NCBI RefSeq assembly: GCF_015163075.1
Contig: NZ_JADDXU010000012.1
Location: 1-64,000, forward strand
From: Streptomyces justiciae
Lineage (GTDB): Bacteria; Actinomycetota; Actinomycetes; Streptomycetales; Streptomycetaceae
Length of the DNA stretch: 64,000 bases
Reading direction: 5' to 3'
Shown in pieces: positions 27,901 to 36,104 of this stretch. A program made the translations under genes and the position numbers. Under the pieces are notes generated by a model. That model was not told the DNA's origin, ran no database searches, and saw only the letters and a list, made by a program, of their open reading frames with translations. Position 1 is the first letter of the stretch. The number at the start of each line of letters is the position of its first letter.

Positions 27901-29586
27901 GTGCTCAGTGGCCCGGCGCGCCGCCTCCCGCGCGGTGTCCCAGGCGGCGACCGCGGTCTTCTCGGCGTCACTGGCGGCGAGGGCCGCGCGCGCGGGGTCC
28001 GCGTCGGGGGCGCTGTCGTCGAGCCAGCCGGCCCGGACGGCCTCGGCGGTCTCCTGCTCGACCTCGGTGAGGCGCTGCCGCAGATGCCCGATCTCGCTTC
28101 GGGCGCGCTGCGCCTCGGTGGCGGCGGCGGTGGAGTCCCGGTACGCGGACTCGCCGACCTCCTGAAGCGCGGCGGAGCGCTCCTCCTCCTCGTTGGCGAG
28201 GGTCTCGGCGCTCTCCGCGGCCGCGTGCAGGGCCCGTACGAGGTCCACGGCGGCCTTGGCGCGGGCGGCCAGCGCGGGGGCCGCGTCCCGCTCGGCCTCC
28301 TGGATCGCGGCGGACACGCGCGCGACCCGGTCGGCGGCGGCGCGGTGGCGCAGCACGGCCTCGGCGGCCTGCCAGGCCGAGTGCAGCGTGCGGGCGTCGG
28401 CGAGCTCGCGCTTCTGCGCGGCGGCGGACTTCTCGGCCCCGGCGAGCGCCAAGGAGGCGTGCCGGTAGGCGAGTTCGGCGGCGATGAGTGCGCTGCGCTC
28501 GCGCGCTCCCTCGGCGTGTGTGACGGCGTAGGCCGCCGCGGTGACCCGCTGGGCGAGGTCGGCGGCGCGCACCCGCTCCTGGGCGCCGCGCGCGGAGAGC
28601 CGACGGGCCAGCGTGCGCGTACGGCGCTCGGCCCCGGCGTGGATGTCACGCGCGCGTGCCCGGGCCTCGGCCGCCTCGACGATCCGCCCGAGCAGATCCA
28701 CCGACCCGGCCGTGAAGTCCCGTTCCGCGATCAGTTCGGCGCGTCGGCCCAGCTTGTTGCCGAAGCCGCTAACCAGGTCGGCGAGGCCGTCGGTGTCCCG
28801 GGTGTCGGTCACGGCCCGCAGCAGCAGGTCGGTGAAGTCGGAGTCCTTCTTGACCGCGAAGAGTCCTGCGGCCTCACCCTCGTCGGCGTTCATCTCCCGC
28901 TGGTAGCGGAAGAGTTCGGGGTCGAGGCCGAGGTCGCCGAGGTGCTCGATCCAGCGGTCGTGGATCTCCTCCCAGTGCACCTCCAGGTGCGGATACGCCT
29001 TGCCCGCCTCGGTGATGGCGTCCCGGAAGCCCTTCATGGTGCGCCGGCGGCCCTGCGCACCGGACGCGCCCTCGACGGGCGGGCGTACGGCCGTGGACTC
29101 GGCGACGGGCAGGTTGTCCAGGGAGAGCCCCGGGCCGGGCCGGAAGGAGTACCAGGCCTCGGCGAACTTCCGCGGGTCGTTGGACACTTGCCGCCCGCGC
29201 CATTCGCTGACCTTGCCGACGACCACGCACTCGCCGGTGAGCGTGTGCTGCCACTCCAGCGCCACATGCCCGCAGTCGTCGGCGAGCAGGAACTTGCGCA
29301 GCACGCCGGAGCTGGCACCGCCGAGGGTGTTGCGATGGCCCGGCAGCATCACCGAGAAGATCAGCTTGAGCAGTACGGACTTGCCTCCGCCGTTCTCCAG
29401 GAAGAGCACACCGGCGGGTGCGGGGCGGCGCGGCGGGCCGGCCGGCTCCTCCTCGAAGAACTCCGCCTGGGTGGGCGCGGGGTCGGGTACTTCCGCGCCC
29501 ACACCCCGCAGGTCAAGCACGGTGTCGGCGTAGCGCGCACCGGCGGGACCGATGGAGTAGAGGCGGACCCGGGACAGCTCGTACAT
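24967..29586 (-). CDS. SMC-like/MukB-JetC-like condensin ATPase
   Basis: Large SMC-superfamily ATPase of 1539 residues. The N-terminal head has Walker A ENGGGKS (64-70). Ala/Arg/Glu-rich coiled coils run from about 260 to 600 and 830 to 1200, broken by a globular hinge-like region (about 610-800). The C-terminal head has the signature FSGGQ (SGGQ at 1404-1407) and Walker B GTLFLDNP (Asp about 1441). The residue after the Walker B Asp is Asn, where the catalytic Glu is usual. It ends an operon with a kleisin-like and a small partner, so it probably forms a loop-extruding complex of the MksB/JetC kind. Its ATG at 29586 has only a weak GAGAG site. No JetD-type nuclease is adjacent. Confidence 0.82.
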   Translation of the reverse strand: MYELSRVRLYSIGPAGARYADTVLDLRGVGAEVPDPAPTQAEFFEEEPAGPPRRPAPAGVLFLENGGGKSVLLKLIFSVMLPGHRNTLGGASSGVLRKFLLADDCGHVALEWQHTLTGECVVVGKVSEWRGRQVSNDPRKFAEAWYSFRPGPGLSLDNLPVAESTAVRPPVEGASGAQGRRRTMKGFRDAITEAGKAYPHLEVHWEEIHDRWIEHLGDLGLDPELFRYQREMNADEGEAAGLFAVKKDSDFTDLLLRAVTDTRDTDGLADLVSGFGNKLGRRAELIAERDFTAGSVDLLGRIVEAAEARARARDIHAGAERRTRTLARRLSARGAQERVRAADLAQRVTAAAYAVTHAEGARERSALIAAELAYRHASLALAGAEKSAAAQKRELADARTLHSAWQAAEAVLRHRAAADRVARVSAAIQEAERDAAPALAARAKAAVDLVRALHAAAESAETLANEEEERSAALQEVGESAYRDSTAAATEAQRARSEIGHLRQRLTEVEQETAEAVRAGWLDDSAPDADPARAALAASDAEKTAVAAWDTAREAARRATEHAREAGAAESRAELTAARASDAAAAAERSYDAERRLAEALAAEPRLAELLGLTGGAARSVVPQPRQDGDDGDQAGFTPEDLDRFADELRELLDDAVSSAERQLFELRTAAADDSRILGALGDGGLLPPGPDVLATVEFLGEHGIPALPGWRYLAQAVDPTDHARVLAARPELVDGVIITDPDTHARAREALSEAALLPRSAVAVGTAAALLAPTPTSDAGSEGVFLVPPNPAMHDEHAADEERQALRARATERDEEIRSLAARLGKDRELAARLASWRTGCPAGRLVELAQAAHEARAFAEESEAELAEARTVRAEADEAAAEATQVRDERQEAAQKARRAADALAGLAFRLRERAGWQVKLRELADEATESEARAQTCLERARAADEDRRAAQRAADDARRTARALRAERSEIAGAPDDVPDSDTDTPKASLPALREAYRAASQVYEKVGVGADLRAEQARAESDESASLAELDRLSNKVRTRAETLLQSPDGSDGPSRQAAAARAEELVQLLETRMSTASEQLGRLRGEAERHAPEDGEAHTELAEELQPRDADHAQALLRTATAELASRTEALTQAREAHAELLESHRAAEDAAGGFDEIAAMLRDLLREHATEDEQEDTEAYPGSPEEARQSAAEARRSLRGCAADLSAAEAAVREASDVLVRHANSTRYEQVRTPARQQIRELPASALPEHAQKWADAFAPRLRVLTDELAQLERNRDSIVDRLRGLVESALATLRSAQRLSRLPEGLGEWSGQEFLRIRFEEPDQATLTERLGEVIDEATRAAVKKNSDLRRDGMSLLLRGVGAALQPKGVAVEILKPDAVLRAERVPVGQMGDVFSGGQLLTAAIALYCTMAALRSNDRGRDKHRHAGTLFLDNPIGRANATYLLELQRAVSDALGVQLLYTTGLFDTTALAEFPLVIRLRNDADLRAGLKYISVEEHLRPGLPQQPQAEETVHSEITATRMFKRPTPSAS

Positions 29587-29623
29587 GGCGGACTCTCGTA
29601 AGTCTTCGGCAGGTGGGGGGAGC

Positions 29624-30514
29624 TCAGGACGAGGAAGACGCGTGGAACGGCAGTCCGGCGTCGGCCGCCAGCTCCAGGTCCTCGGTGTTCTCGGCGGGCA
29701 GCAGCGTCGGCGTGCCGTCGGTCACGGGGACGACGCCCAGCTCCAGCAGCTCGGCCATGGCGGCGCTGCCGGCCATGTCCCGTACCTGGAGCTGGTAGCG
29801 GGCCGTCGTGCGGTACGTACCGCCGTTGTCGTCGCCGGTGCGCTGGAGGAAGCCGGAGTCGGTGAGGAAGGCGACGGCCTTGCCGATGATGCCGGTGGTG
29901 GATCCGGCGAGGCGGCGCGCGTCCTTGGTGGCGCCGGTGGCGCTGCGTCTCGCCCAGATCCGCCAGGCGGCCTCCAGGCCGGGCGCCTCGGTGGCGGGGT
30001 CGGTGTTCTCGCCGACCTCCTCGGCGCGCTCCTCCAGGCGTCGGCACGCCTGCCGGACGAAGGCATCGACGCCGTTGACGCTGACGCGTCCGATGTAACC
30101 GTCGTCGGCGAGGTCCTCGGGCCGCGGGAACGCCAGGGCGGCGACGGCGAGATGGGCCAGGCCGTGCAGGAACCGGTCGCTGCCGTCGGCGGAGGTCCGG
30201 CGCGCGTAGTCGCCCATGCGCACGGCGAACACGGAGTCCTCTGCGGCGGTGACCGCCATCCCCGCGCGTGGGGACACCTCCAGGACGACGAGCCCCAGTC
30301 CGGCGGCCACGGCGTCGGCGAGCCGCGCGAACGCCCCGTCCTCCCGGTAGCGCCGCAGCAGTTCGGTGTACTCCTGGTCGCGCGCGGGCTGCAGTTTGGG
30401 CTGGAGCCCGAAGGCGACGAGCCGCGCCGCGTCGGCGGCGTCGGCGGGGGTGACGGCGGCGGGGACCGGCGCGGGTCCGGCTTCCGGCTCACTCCACTCG
30501 ACGTGCTCGGTCAC
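29624..30514 (-). CDS. MukE/JetB-like (KITE) condensin subunit
   Basis: The 296-residue soluble protein is predicted as the small winged-helix partner. The assignment rests mainly on its middle position between a kleisin-like and an SMC-like gene (31- and 37-nt gaps) and its size. The C-terminal part (GIIGKAVAFLTDSGFLQR, then GTYRTTARYQLQVRDMA) looks like a winged helix with a wing hairpin, as in DUF4194-type JetB and MukE/MksE. GTG at 30514 has AGGAG at 7 nt. Homology is not demonstrated here; it could be a diverged unknown family. Confidence 0.65.
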   Translation of the reverse strand: MTEHVEWSEPEAGPAPVPAAVTPADAADAARLVAFGLQPKLQPARDQEYTELLRRYREDGAFARLADAVAAGLGLVVLEVSPRAGMAVTAAEDSVFAVRMGDYARRTSADGSDRFLHGLAHLAVAALAFPRPEDLADDGYIGRVSVNGVDAFVRQACRRLEERAEEVGENTDPATEAPGLEAAWRIWARRSATGATKDARRLAGSTTGIIGKAVAFLTDSGFLQRTGDDNGGTYRTTARYQLQVRDMAGSAAMAELLELGVVPVTDGTPTLLPAENTEDLELAADAGLPFHASSSS

Positions 30515-30545
30515 GGTCGGTCTCCTCGATCCACTGTTCGTCGGC

Positions 30546-32072
30546 TCATGCTGCTTCTGTCCTGTCCGCCGCCATCCCCGCCGCGTCCAGCAGGGCCGTG
30601 CCGACGATGAGATCGGCCCCGCCGAACTCGGGATCGTCCAGCTCGGTCCCGTCGTCCACGGCGAACAGCAGCTTCTCCTCGCCCTGCCGGTAGGCGGTGC
30701 CCACCGCCGGACTGGCCGCGTGCACGGCCAACAGGGCCACGAGATACGGCAGATCAGGGTCCTGACGGCGCGCCTCGGCCAGCAGCCCGGACAGCCGCCG
30801 GGGCGCGTCGGCCGGCAGGTCCAGCAGCTCCATGGCCGCAGCCAGCTGCTCCTCGCTGAACCGGCTGTCGTCCGGCGTGGCGATGAGGTCCGGCTCCGGC
30901 ATCTCCGCGCCGAGGTGCTCGCGCTCCACCGGCGGCGTCAGCAGTATGTCGACGAGGTCGCCCACCCGCACCGACACCGGTGTGCGCAGGCCGGTCCCGC
31001 GCGCGAAGAACGCGTCGGTGACCTTGACCGCCTGCTCCAGGGGCAGCGGCAGCAGCGGCGAGAACAGATGCCCGTACAGGTCTGTCCCCGACGTCGTCAG
31101 CGGCGTCGCGAAGGCCTGCCGGTCCTGCTCCGCGCGGAACAGCGGCCCCGCCTCCAGCAGGCGGGACTGGAGCTGGGTGTGGCGTCGGATGCAGTCCTTG
31201 ACGATGTCGACCAGCTCGGCGGCCCGCCGCTTCTGCTCCGGGTCCTCGGACTCGTCGCGCGCCTTGCGGATGTTGGTGAGGATCGCGTTCTCGTGGCGGT
31301 AGCGGTCGGCGACATGGTCGAGCGCCTCGGTGATCATGTCCGGGACGGCGTTCAGCCAGTCCACCGCGCGGACGTTGCGTCGCGTGGCGTCCAGGGCCCG
31401 GCGCAGCGTCTCCGAGTACTGCACGGTCCGGTACCGGGCCTGCTCGGCGGCCAGCTGGGCGTCGGCGAGCCGACCCCGGCTGATCAGCACTTCCAGCTTG
31501 ACCTCGGCGGCGATCTGGGCGCTGGTGACGTCGGTGTCGAGGGCGCCGACGAGGACGTTGACCGCCTCGTCCGTCGTACGGAGGTACACCGAGCCGCCGG
31601 GGCCGGGCACCTCCTCGATCAGCTTGAAGTCGTAGTCGCGGCGCACATAGGTGCCGTCCGGCGCGAACGTGCCGTACACGGCCCGGAAGCCGCGGTCGAC
31701 GCTGCCGACGTTGATCAGGTTCTCCAGGACCCAGCGCGCCACCCGCTCGTGTTCGGCGACGGGCCGCTGGGGGGCCTGCGCGGCGATGCGCGGGATGAGG
31801 CGGGCGACGATCTGGTCGTGGTCGGCGCCCGTGTCGAAGTCCATGTTCAGGGTGACCAGGTCGATGGCGGCGAGGGCGACCTCCGCCATGCCGTACACCG
31901 AGTACTCACCGGCGAGGTTCGCCTTGCGTGCGTCCAGGTCGTGCAACGGAGCGGTGCACGCGAGCGCGCGCAGCCGCCGCGCCAGTCCCTCGTCGGCGGC
32001 CGGGCCCGGAGCGGGACGGGACGCTGCGCTGAGCTGGGGCGGAACGCTGTCCGTCGTTGCAGGCGAAGTCAC
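30546..32072 (-). CDS. MukF/JetA-like kleisin subunit
   Basis: The 508-residue mainly helical protein is the first gene of the condensin-like operon. The N-terminal half suggests winged-helix bundles, the middle (about 220-340) is a helical linker, and the C-terminal end is acidic. These features fit a MukF/MksF/JetA-type kleisin that bridges SMC heads. I chose GTG at 32072. A -10-like TAGTCT lies 7 nt upstream, with TTAGTC 18 nt before it, fitting a leaderless transcript. A TTG at 32102 would add ten residues. The family call is inference from context and helical character. Confidence 0.65.
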   Translation of the reverse strand: MTSPATTDSVPPQLSAASRPAPGPAADEGLARRLRALACTAPLHDLDARKANLAGEYSVYGMAEVALAAIDLVTLNMDFDTGADHDQIVARLIPRIAAQAPQRPVAEHERVARWVLENLINVGSVDRGFRAVYGTFAPDGTYVRRDYDFKLIEEVPGPGGSVYLRTTDEAVNVLVGALDTDVTSAQIAAEVKLEVLISRGRLADAQLAAEQARYRTVQYSETLRRALDATRRNVRAVDWLNAVPDMITEALDHVADRYRHENAILTNIRKARDESEDPEQKRRAAELVDIVKDCIRRHTQLQSRLLEAGPLFRAEQDRQAFATPLTTSGTDLYGHLFSPLLPLPLEQAVKVTDAFFARGTGLRTPVSVRVGDLVDILLTPPVEREHLGAEMPEPDLIATPDDSRFSEEQLAAAMELLDLPADAPRRLSGLLAEARRQDPDLPYLVALLAVHAASPAVGTAYRQGEEKLLFAVDDGTELDDPEFGGADLIVGTALLDAAGMAADRTEAA

Positions 32073-32186
32073 GGTGCACAGACTAGGTCCTCGGTCTGAC
32101 AACGACTAAAACGACGCAGAACAGACCCCGGGTCGGAGACAAGGCCAGGACGCCGGCCGTCGTCATCCACCGGCATGATCAGGACG

Positions 32187-32882
32187 CTAGCCGTCCTCGC
32201 CCACGCGCCGCCGGTACACCTCGACCACCCGCTCCAGCGAATCCTCCAGATACACCGCGAGGAGCTTCTCGGCCTCACCCCTGTCCCCGGCCTCCAGCGC
32301 CCGCAGAATCTGCTGGTTGCGGGCGAGGTACGGCTCGTGCAGCCGTCGCGGGTCGTCCACGACGTGGAACGCGAGCCGCAGCTCGGCGAAGACGCTGCGC
32401 ATGAGTTCGTCGGTGCGCTCGCTGCCCGCCAGCGCGACCAGCTCCCGGTGGAAGTGGATGTTGGCCGTACCCAACCCTTTCCAGTCACCTTCGCGCACCG
32501 CCCGCAGGCCCTCCTCGACGGCCTCCGCGGGCCCGTCGAGTGCGTACGGCGGCTCACCCAGCCCCCGCACCACCGCGCACTCCACGAGTCGCCGGGTGCG
32601 GTAGATGTCCTCGACGTCCTCCACCGTCAGGACCCGCACGAACACCCCCCGGTTCAACTCATGGACGAGCAGGCGTTCATGGGTGAGCAGCCGGAACGAC
32701 TCGCGCAGGGTGTTGCGGGAGACCCCGAGGGCGCCGCCGATGCTGTCCTCCGAGAGCCGGGTGCCGGGCGGGAAATAGCCCTCGGCGATGCGGCTCCTGA
32801 GGATGTCCGAGACGCGCTCCGCCGTACTGGTACGGCCCAGGAGGGCGCGGTCGTCGGCCAGTCCGCTCAGCTGCTCTGCCAT
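32187..32882 (-). CDS. FadR-type GntR transcriptional regulator
   Basis: The 231-residue regulator has an N-terminal winged helix (SEDSIGGALGVSRNTLRESF) and a C-terminal all-helical FCD ligand domain with its metal-binding His residues (NIHFHRELV). It diverges from the MFS-DUF1445-pxpABC operon and probably represses it, with 5-oxoproline or a related acid as candidate ligand. The likely operator is the 19-bp palindrome between them. It also precedes the condensin-like operon on the same strand, but an 80-bp gap separates them. Confidence 0.88.
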   Translation of the reverse strand: MAEQLSGLADDRALLGRTSTAERVSDILRSRIAEGYFPPGTRLSEDSIGGALGVSRNTLRESFRLLTHERLLVHELNRGVFVRVLTVEDVEDIYRTRRLVECAVVRGLGEPPYALDGPAEAVEEGLRAVREGDWKGLGTANIHFHRELVALAGSERTDELMRSVFAELRLAFHVVDDPRRLHEPYLARNQQILRALEAGDRGEAEKLLAVYLEDSLERVVEVYRRRVGEDG

Positions 32883-32926
32883 GCCCGGAATTCAACCGCA
32901 GACACGAGAACGAAACAACAGGGGTA

Positions 32927-32956
32927 TTGAAGGATCGTTCAACGATCCTCTACCTT
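32927..32956 (+). promoter_or_regulatory. promoter with embedded 19-bp operator for the oxoproline operon
   Basis: TTGAAG (32927-32932) and TACCTT (32951-32956) are spaced by 18 nt, a good vegetative promoter for the MFS-pxp operon. The perfect palindrome AGGATCGTT-C-AACGATCCT (32931-32949) fills the spacer, so a bound dimer of the divergent FadR-type regulator would block polymerase. The start codon of the regulator is 49 bp away. Confidence 0.65.
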
Positions 32957-33051
32957 GCTACGACGCCACACCGCACGACCGCACCCCACCCCACCGCACC
33001 GCATCGCACGGCTCAGATCCGCACCCTCCGTCCTCCCACTGCGAGGTGCAC

Positions 33052-34347
33052 ATGAGCACGACTCCCCCCTCCCAGGCCCTGACCGCTCACCCCACACAGA
33101 CCGAACGCCCCGCCGACGACGGGGCGTTGGGATGGTTCCGCGCCCTCGGTCCGCGCGGCCGGCGCGCCTTCGCCGGCGCGTTCGGCGGCTATGCCCTCGA
33201 CTCCTACGACTACTTCACGCTCCCTCTGAGCATGGTCGCGCTGGCCGCGTACTTCGGCCTGGACAGCGGCCAGACCGGCCTCTTCACCACTGTCACGCTG
33301 CTCGCCTCCGGGGTCGGCGGCGCCCTCGCGGGCGTGCTGGCCGACCGGGCCGGACGGGTCAGGGCCCTGATGATCACGGTGATCACGTACGCGGTCTTCA
33401 CCGTGGCCTGCGGCTTCGCCCCCAACTTCGAGTCGCTGCTGGTCTTCCGCGCGCTCCAGGGGCTCGGCTTCGGCGGCGAGTGGGCGGTCGGCGCGATCCT
33501 GGTCGCCGAGTACGCGAGCGCCAAGCACCGGGGCCGCACCCTCGGCGCCATCCAGAGCTCGTGGGCGGTGGGCTGGGCGCTGGCCGCAGTCGTCTACACG
33601 CTGGTGTTCTCGTTCCTCGACGACGACCTGGCCTGGCGCGTGATGTTCTGGACGGGCGCGCTGCCCGCGCTGCTCGTCGTCTGGCTGCGGCGCCGCGTCC
33701 AGGACGCGCCCGAGGCGATCGCGGTACGCGAGAAGAGCGGCGGGAAGACCCCGTTCACGGCGATCTTCAAGCCGGGGCTGCTGCGTACGACGATCTTCGC
33801 GGGGCTGCTGTCGACCGGCGTCCAGGGCGGCTACTACACGCTCGCCACCTGGGTGCCGACGTATCTGAAGAGCGACCGCGGACTGTCGGTCGTCGGCACG
33901 GGCGGCTATCTGACCTTCCTGATCTCCGGTGCCTTCCTCGGCTATCTGACCGGCGGCTATCTCACCGACCGGCTGGGCCGGCGCCGCAACATCTGGCTCT
34001 TCGCCCTGCTGTCGGCGATCTGCATCCTGGCGTACGCCAACATCCCGGACGGCGCCAACACCCTGCTCCTCGTGCTCGGCTTCCCCCTCGGGTTCTGCAT
34101 GTCGGCCATCTTCAGCGGCTTCGGCTCCTTCCTGGCCGAGCTGTACCCGACGGCGGTGCGCGGCACGGGACAGGGCTTCACGTACAACGCCGGGCGTGCC
34201 GTGGGCGCCGTCTTCCCCACCACGGTCGGCTTCCTGGCCGACAGCTGGGGTGTGGGCGGCGCGCTGGTCTTCGGCGCCCTCGGTTACGCGCTCGCCGCGC
34301 TGGCCCTGCTCGGGCTGCCGGAGACCCGTGGGAAGGAACTCGCGTGA
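33052..34347 (+). CDS. MFS transporter of the 5-oxoproline operon
   Basis: Major facilitator of 431 residues with about 12 membrane helices and the loop-2-3 motif (LADRAGRVR). It resembles the metabolite:H+ symporter subgroup of carboxylic acid carriers. As first gene before DUF1445 and pxpABC, it probably imports 5-oxoproline or a related carboxylate; that substrate is inference from context. ATG at 33052 has GAGG 5 nt upstream; more upstream ATGs lack support. Its stop overlaps the next start (GTGA). Confidence 0.82.
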   Translation: MSTTPPSQALTAHPTQTERPADDGALGWFRALGPRGRRAFAGAFGGYALDSYDYFTLPLSMVALAAYFGLDSGQTGLFTTVTLLASGVGGALAGVLADRAGRVRALMITVITYAVFTVACGFAPNFESLLVFRALQGLGFGGEWAVGAILVAEYASAKHRGRTLGAIQSSWAVGWALAAVVYTLVFSFLDDDLAWRVMFWTGALPALLVVWLRRRVQDAPEAIAVREKSGGKTPFTAIFKPGLLRTTIFAGLLSTGVQGGYYTLATWVPTYLKSDRGLSVVGTGGYLTFLISGAFLGYLTGGYLTDRLGRRRNIWLFALLSAICILAYANIPDGANTLLLVLGFPLGFCMSAIFSGFGSFLAELYPTAVRGTGQGFTYNAGRAVGAVFPTTVGFLADSWGVGGALVFGALGYALAALALLGLPETRGKELA

Positions 34348-35189
34348 ACCGTACGGAAGACCGTCCCGTGGCCCTGTCGAACGACCGCCCCCTCACCCTC
34401 GTCGACGAGCACGCGCGCGCGTGGAGCCCGCAAGAGGCCCGCACCCGCTTCCGGGCCGGCCTGACGGGCCCCACCGCCGGGGTCGCCGCGGGCCACACCC
34501 AGGTCAACCTGATCTCGGTGCCCGCGGACTGGGCGTACGACATGCTGCTGTTCTGCCAGCGCAACCCCAAGCCGTGCCCGGTGCTCGACGTCACCGACGC
34601 CGGTTCCCCCACGACGGTGCTGGCGCCCGGCGCCGACCTGCGGACCGACCTGCCGCGCTACCGGGTGTGGCAGGACGGCGAGCTCGTGGACGAGCCGACC
34701 GACGTGCGCGCGTACTGGCGCGAGGACCTGGTGTCGTTCCTGATCGGGTGCAGCTTCACCTTCGAGTGGGCGCTGTCCGAGGCGGGCGTCCCGATCCGGC
34801 ACCTGGAGCAGGGACGCAACGTTCCGATGTACGAGACCAGTTGGCAGTGCCGCCCGGCCGGGCGGATCCACGGCCCGATGGTGGTGTCGATGCGGCCGGT
34901 GCCGCCGCAGCACCTGTCGGCGGCGATCCGGGAGAGCAGTCTGCTGCCCGCGGTGCACGGCGGCCCGGTGCACTGCGGCGACCCGTCGACTCTCGGCATC
35001 GAGGATCTCGGCCGCCCCGACTTCGGCGACCCGGTGGACCTGCACCCGGACGACATCCCGGTGTTCTGGGGCTGCGGGGTGACCCCGCAGGCCGCGGTGA
35101 TGGCCTCTCGTCCACCGTTCGCCCTCACCCACGCACCGGGCCAGATGTTCCTCACCGACGCCCGCGACCAGCAGTACCGCGTGACCTGA
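34344..35189 (+). CDS. DUF1445 putative hydro-lyase/D-glutamate cyclase (YcsI-like)
   Basis: The 281-residue DUF1445 protein has the family stretches GCSFTFEWAL, SWQCRPAGRIHGPMVVSMRP and VFWGCGVTPQAA. A mammalian relative is a D-glutamate cyclase forming 5-oxo-D-proline, so a lactam-related reaction or acid hydro-lyase fits the neighbours. The GTG start overlaps the MFS stop. B. subtilis groups a homologue (ycsI) with ycsF and kipI-kipA, the same set as here. Confidence 0.85.
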   Translation: MNRTEDRPVALSNDRPLTLVDEHARAWSPQEARTRFRAGLTGPTAGVAAGHTQVNLISVPADWAYDMLLFCQRNPKPCPVLDVTDAGSPTTVLAPGADLRTDLPRYRVWQDGELVDEPTDVRAYWREDLVSFLIGCSFTFEWALSEAGVPIRHLEQGRNVPMYETSWQCRPAGRIHGPMVVSMRPVPPQHLSAAIRESSLLPAVHGGPVHCGDPSTLGIEDLGRPDFGDPVDLHPDDIPVFWGCGVTPQAAVMASRPPFALTHAPGQMFLTDARDQQYRVT

Positions 35190-35231
35190 GCAGGGCCCAC
35201 GCACTCGCCCGGAAGGAGATTCGGAAGTTCC

Positions 35232-35990
35232 ATGACCTCGATCGATCTCAACGCCGACCTCGGCGAAGGCTTCGGCCGCTGGCGGCTGACCGACGACGAA
35301 GAGCTGCTGTCCGTCGTCACCAGCGCCAACGTGGCCTGCGGCTTCCACGCCGGGGACGCGGCCACCATGCGGCGGGTGTGCGAGCAGGCGGCCGAGCGCG
35401 GCGTACGGATCGGGGCGCAGGTCTCGTACCGCGACCTGGCCGGGTTCGGGCGGCGTGCGATGGACGTGCCGCCCGCCGAGCTGGCGGCCGAGGTGGCGTA
35501 CCAGATCGGCGCCCTGGAGGTCTTCGCGCGTGCGGCCGGCACGCGCGTGTCGTACGTCAAACCGCACGGCGCGCTCTACAACCGCGTCGTGCACGACGAG
35601 GAGCAGGCCGGCGCGGTCGTCGACGGTGTCCTCCTCGCGGACGCCTCCCTGCCCGTGCTCGGCCTGCCCGGCTCGCGTCTGCTGGAACTGGCGGGCAAGT
35701 CGGGCCTGCCGACCGTCGCGGAGGCGTTCGCGGACCGCGCGTACACCGCGGAGGGCACACTGGTGCCGCGCGGCGAGGAGGGCGCGGTGGTGACCGACCC
35801 GGAGGCGGTGGTGGACCGCTCGGTGGGCCTGGCCCGCGACGGCGCGGTCACCTCGCGCTCCGGCGCCCGCATCGAGGTCCGGGCTCGCTCGCTGTGCCTC
35901 CACGGGGACACGCCGGGCGCCGTGGAACTGGCCCGCCGGGTGCGGGCGCGGCTGACGGAGTCGGGCGTGCGCGTGGAGGCCTTCGCATGA
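35232..35990 (+). CDS. pxpA: 5-oxoprolinase subunit PxpA (LamB/YcsF)
   Basis: The 252-residue LamB/YcsF family TIM-like protein is the PxpA subunit of the bacterial ATP-dependent 5-oxoprolinase. The N-terminal DLNADLGEGFGRW and ANVACGFHAGDAATM motifs are diagnostic. With PxpB and PxpC it hydrolyses 5-oxoproline to glutamate. ATG at 35232. Its final codons ESGVRVEAFA and GCATGA end are the template for the tandem repeat units that follow. Confidence 0.93.
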   Translation: MTSIDLNADLGEGFGRWRLTDDEELLSVVTSANVACGFHAGDAATMRRVCEQAAERGVRIGAQVSYRDLAGFGRRAMDVPPAELAAEVAYQIGALEVFARAAGTRVSYVKPHGALYNRVVHDEEQAGAVVDGVLLADASLPVLGLPGSRLLELAGKSGLPTVAEAFADRAYTAEGTLVPRGEEGAVVTDPEAVVDRSVGLARDGAVTSRSGARIEVRARSLCLHGDTPGAVELARRVRARLTESGVRVEAFA

Positions 35991-36049
35991 GCGTGAGGGC
36001 ACTGCCCGTCGGCACGGAATCGGGCGTACGCGTGGAGGCCGTCGCATGA
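35987..36049 (+). CDS. 20-codon micro-ORF 1 (pxpB start/pxpA end chimera)
   Basis: Encodes MSVRALPVG then TESGVRVEAVA, i.e. the PxpB N-terminus joined to the PxpA C-terminus. The start overlaps the pxpA stop and the stop overlaps the next micro-ORF (ATGA). It probably serves translational coupling if translated. It is a by-product of the 59-bp duplication rather than a known gene. Confidence 0.5.
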   Translation: MSVRALPVGTESGVRVEAVA

Positions 36050-36104
36050 ACATGAGGGCACTGCCCGCCGGCACGGAATCGGACGTACGCGTGGAGGCCG
36101 TCGC
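35987..36104 (+). repeat. two tandem 59-bp units between pxpA and pxpB
   Basis: Two direct copies (35987-36045 and 36046-36104) each begin like pxpB (ATGAGCGTGAGGGC) and end like the last 29 bp of pxpA (GTGGAGGCC then TCGC). The flanking gene ends supply one half-copy each, at 35958-35986 and 36105-36131. Copies differ at a few positions. Each carries GGAGG 7 nt before the next ATG, so translation can step across by ATGA overlaps. The pattern fits successive unequal duplication across the pxpA/pxpB junction. Confidence 0.92.

Noticed and set aside
25900..29601. A 1233-residue forward frame opposite the SMC-like gene.
   Set aside because: Low-complexity Gly/Arg/Leu translation typical of a shadow; the minus strand has clear ATPase motifs.
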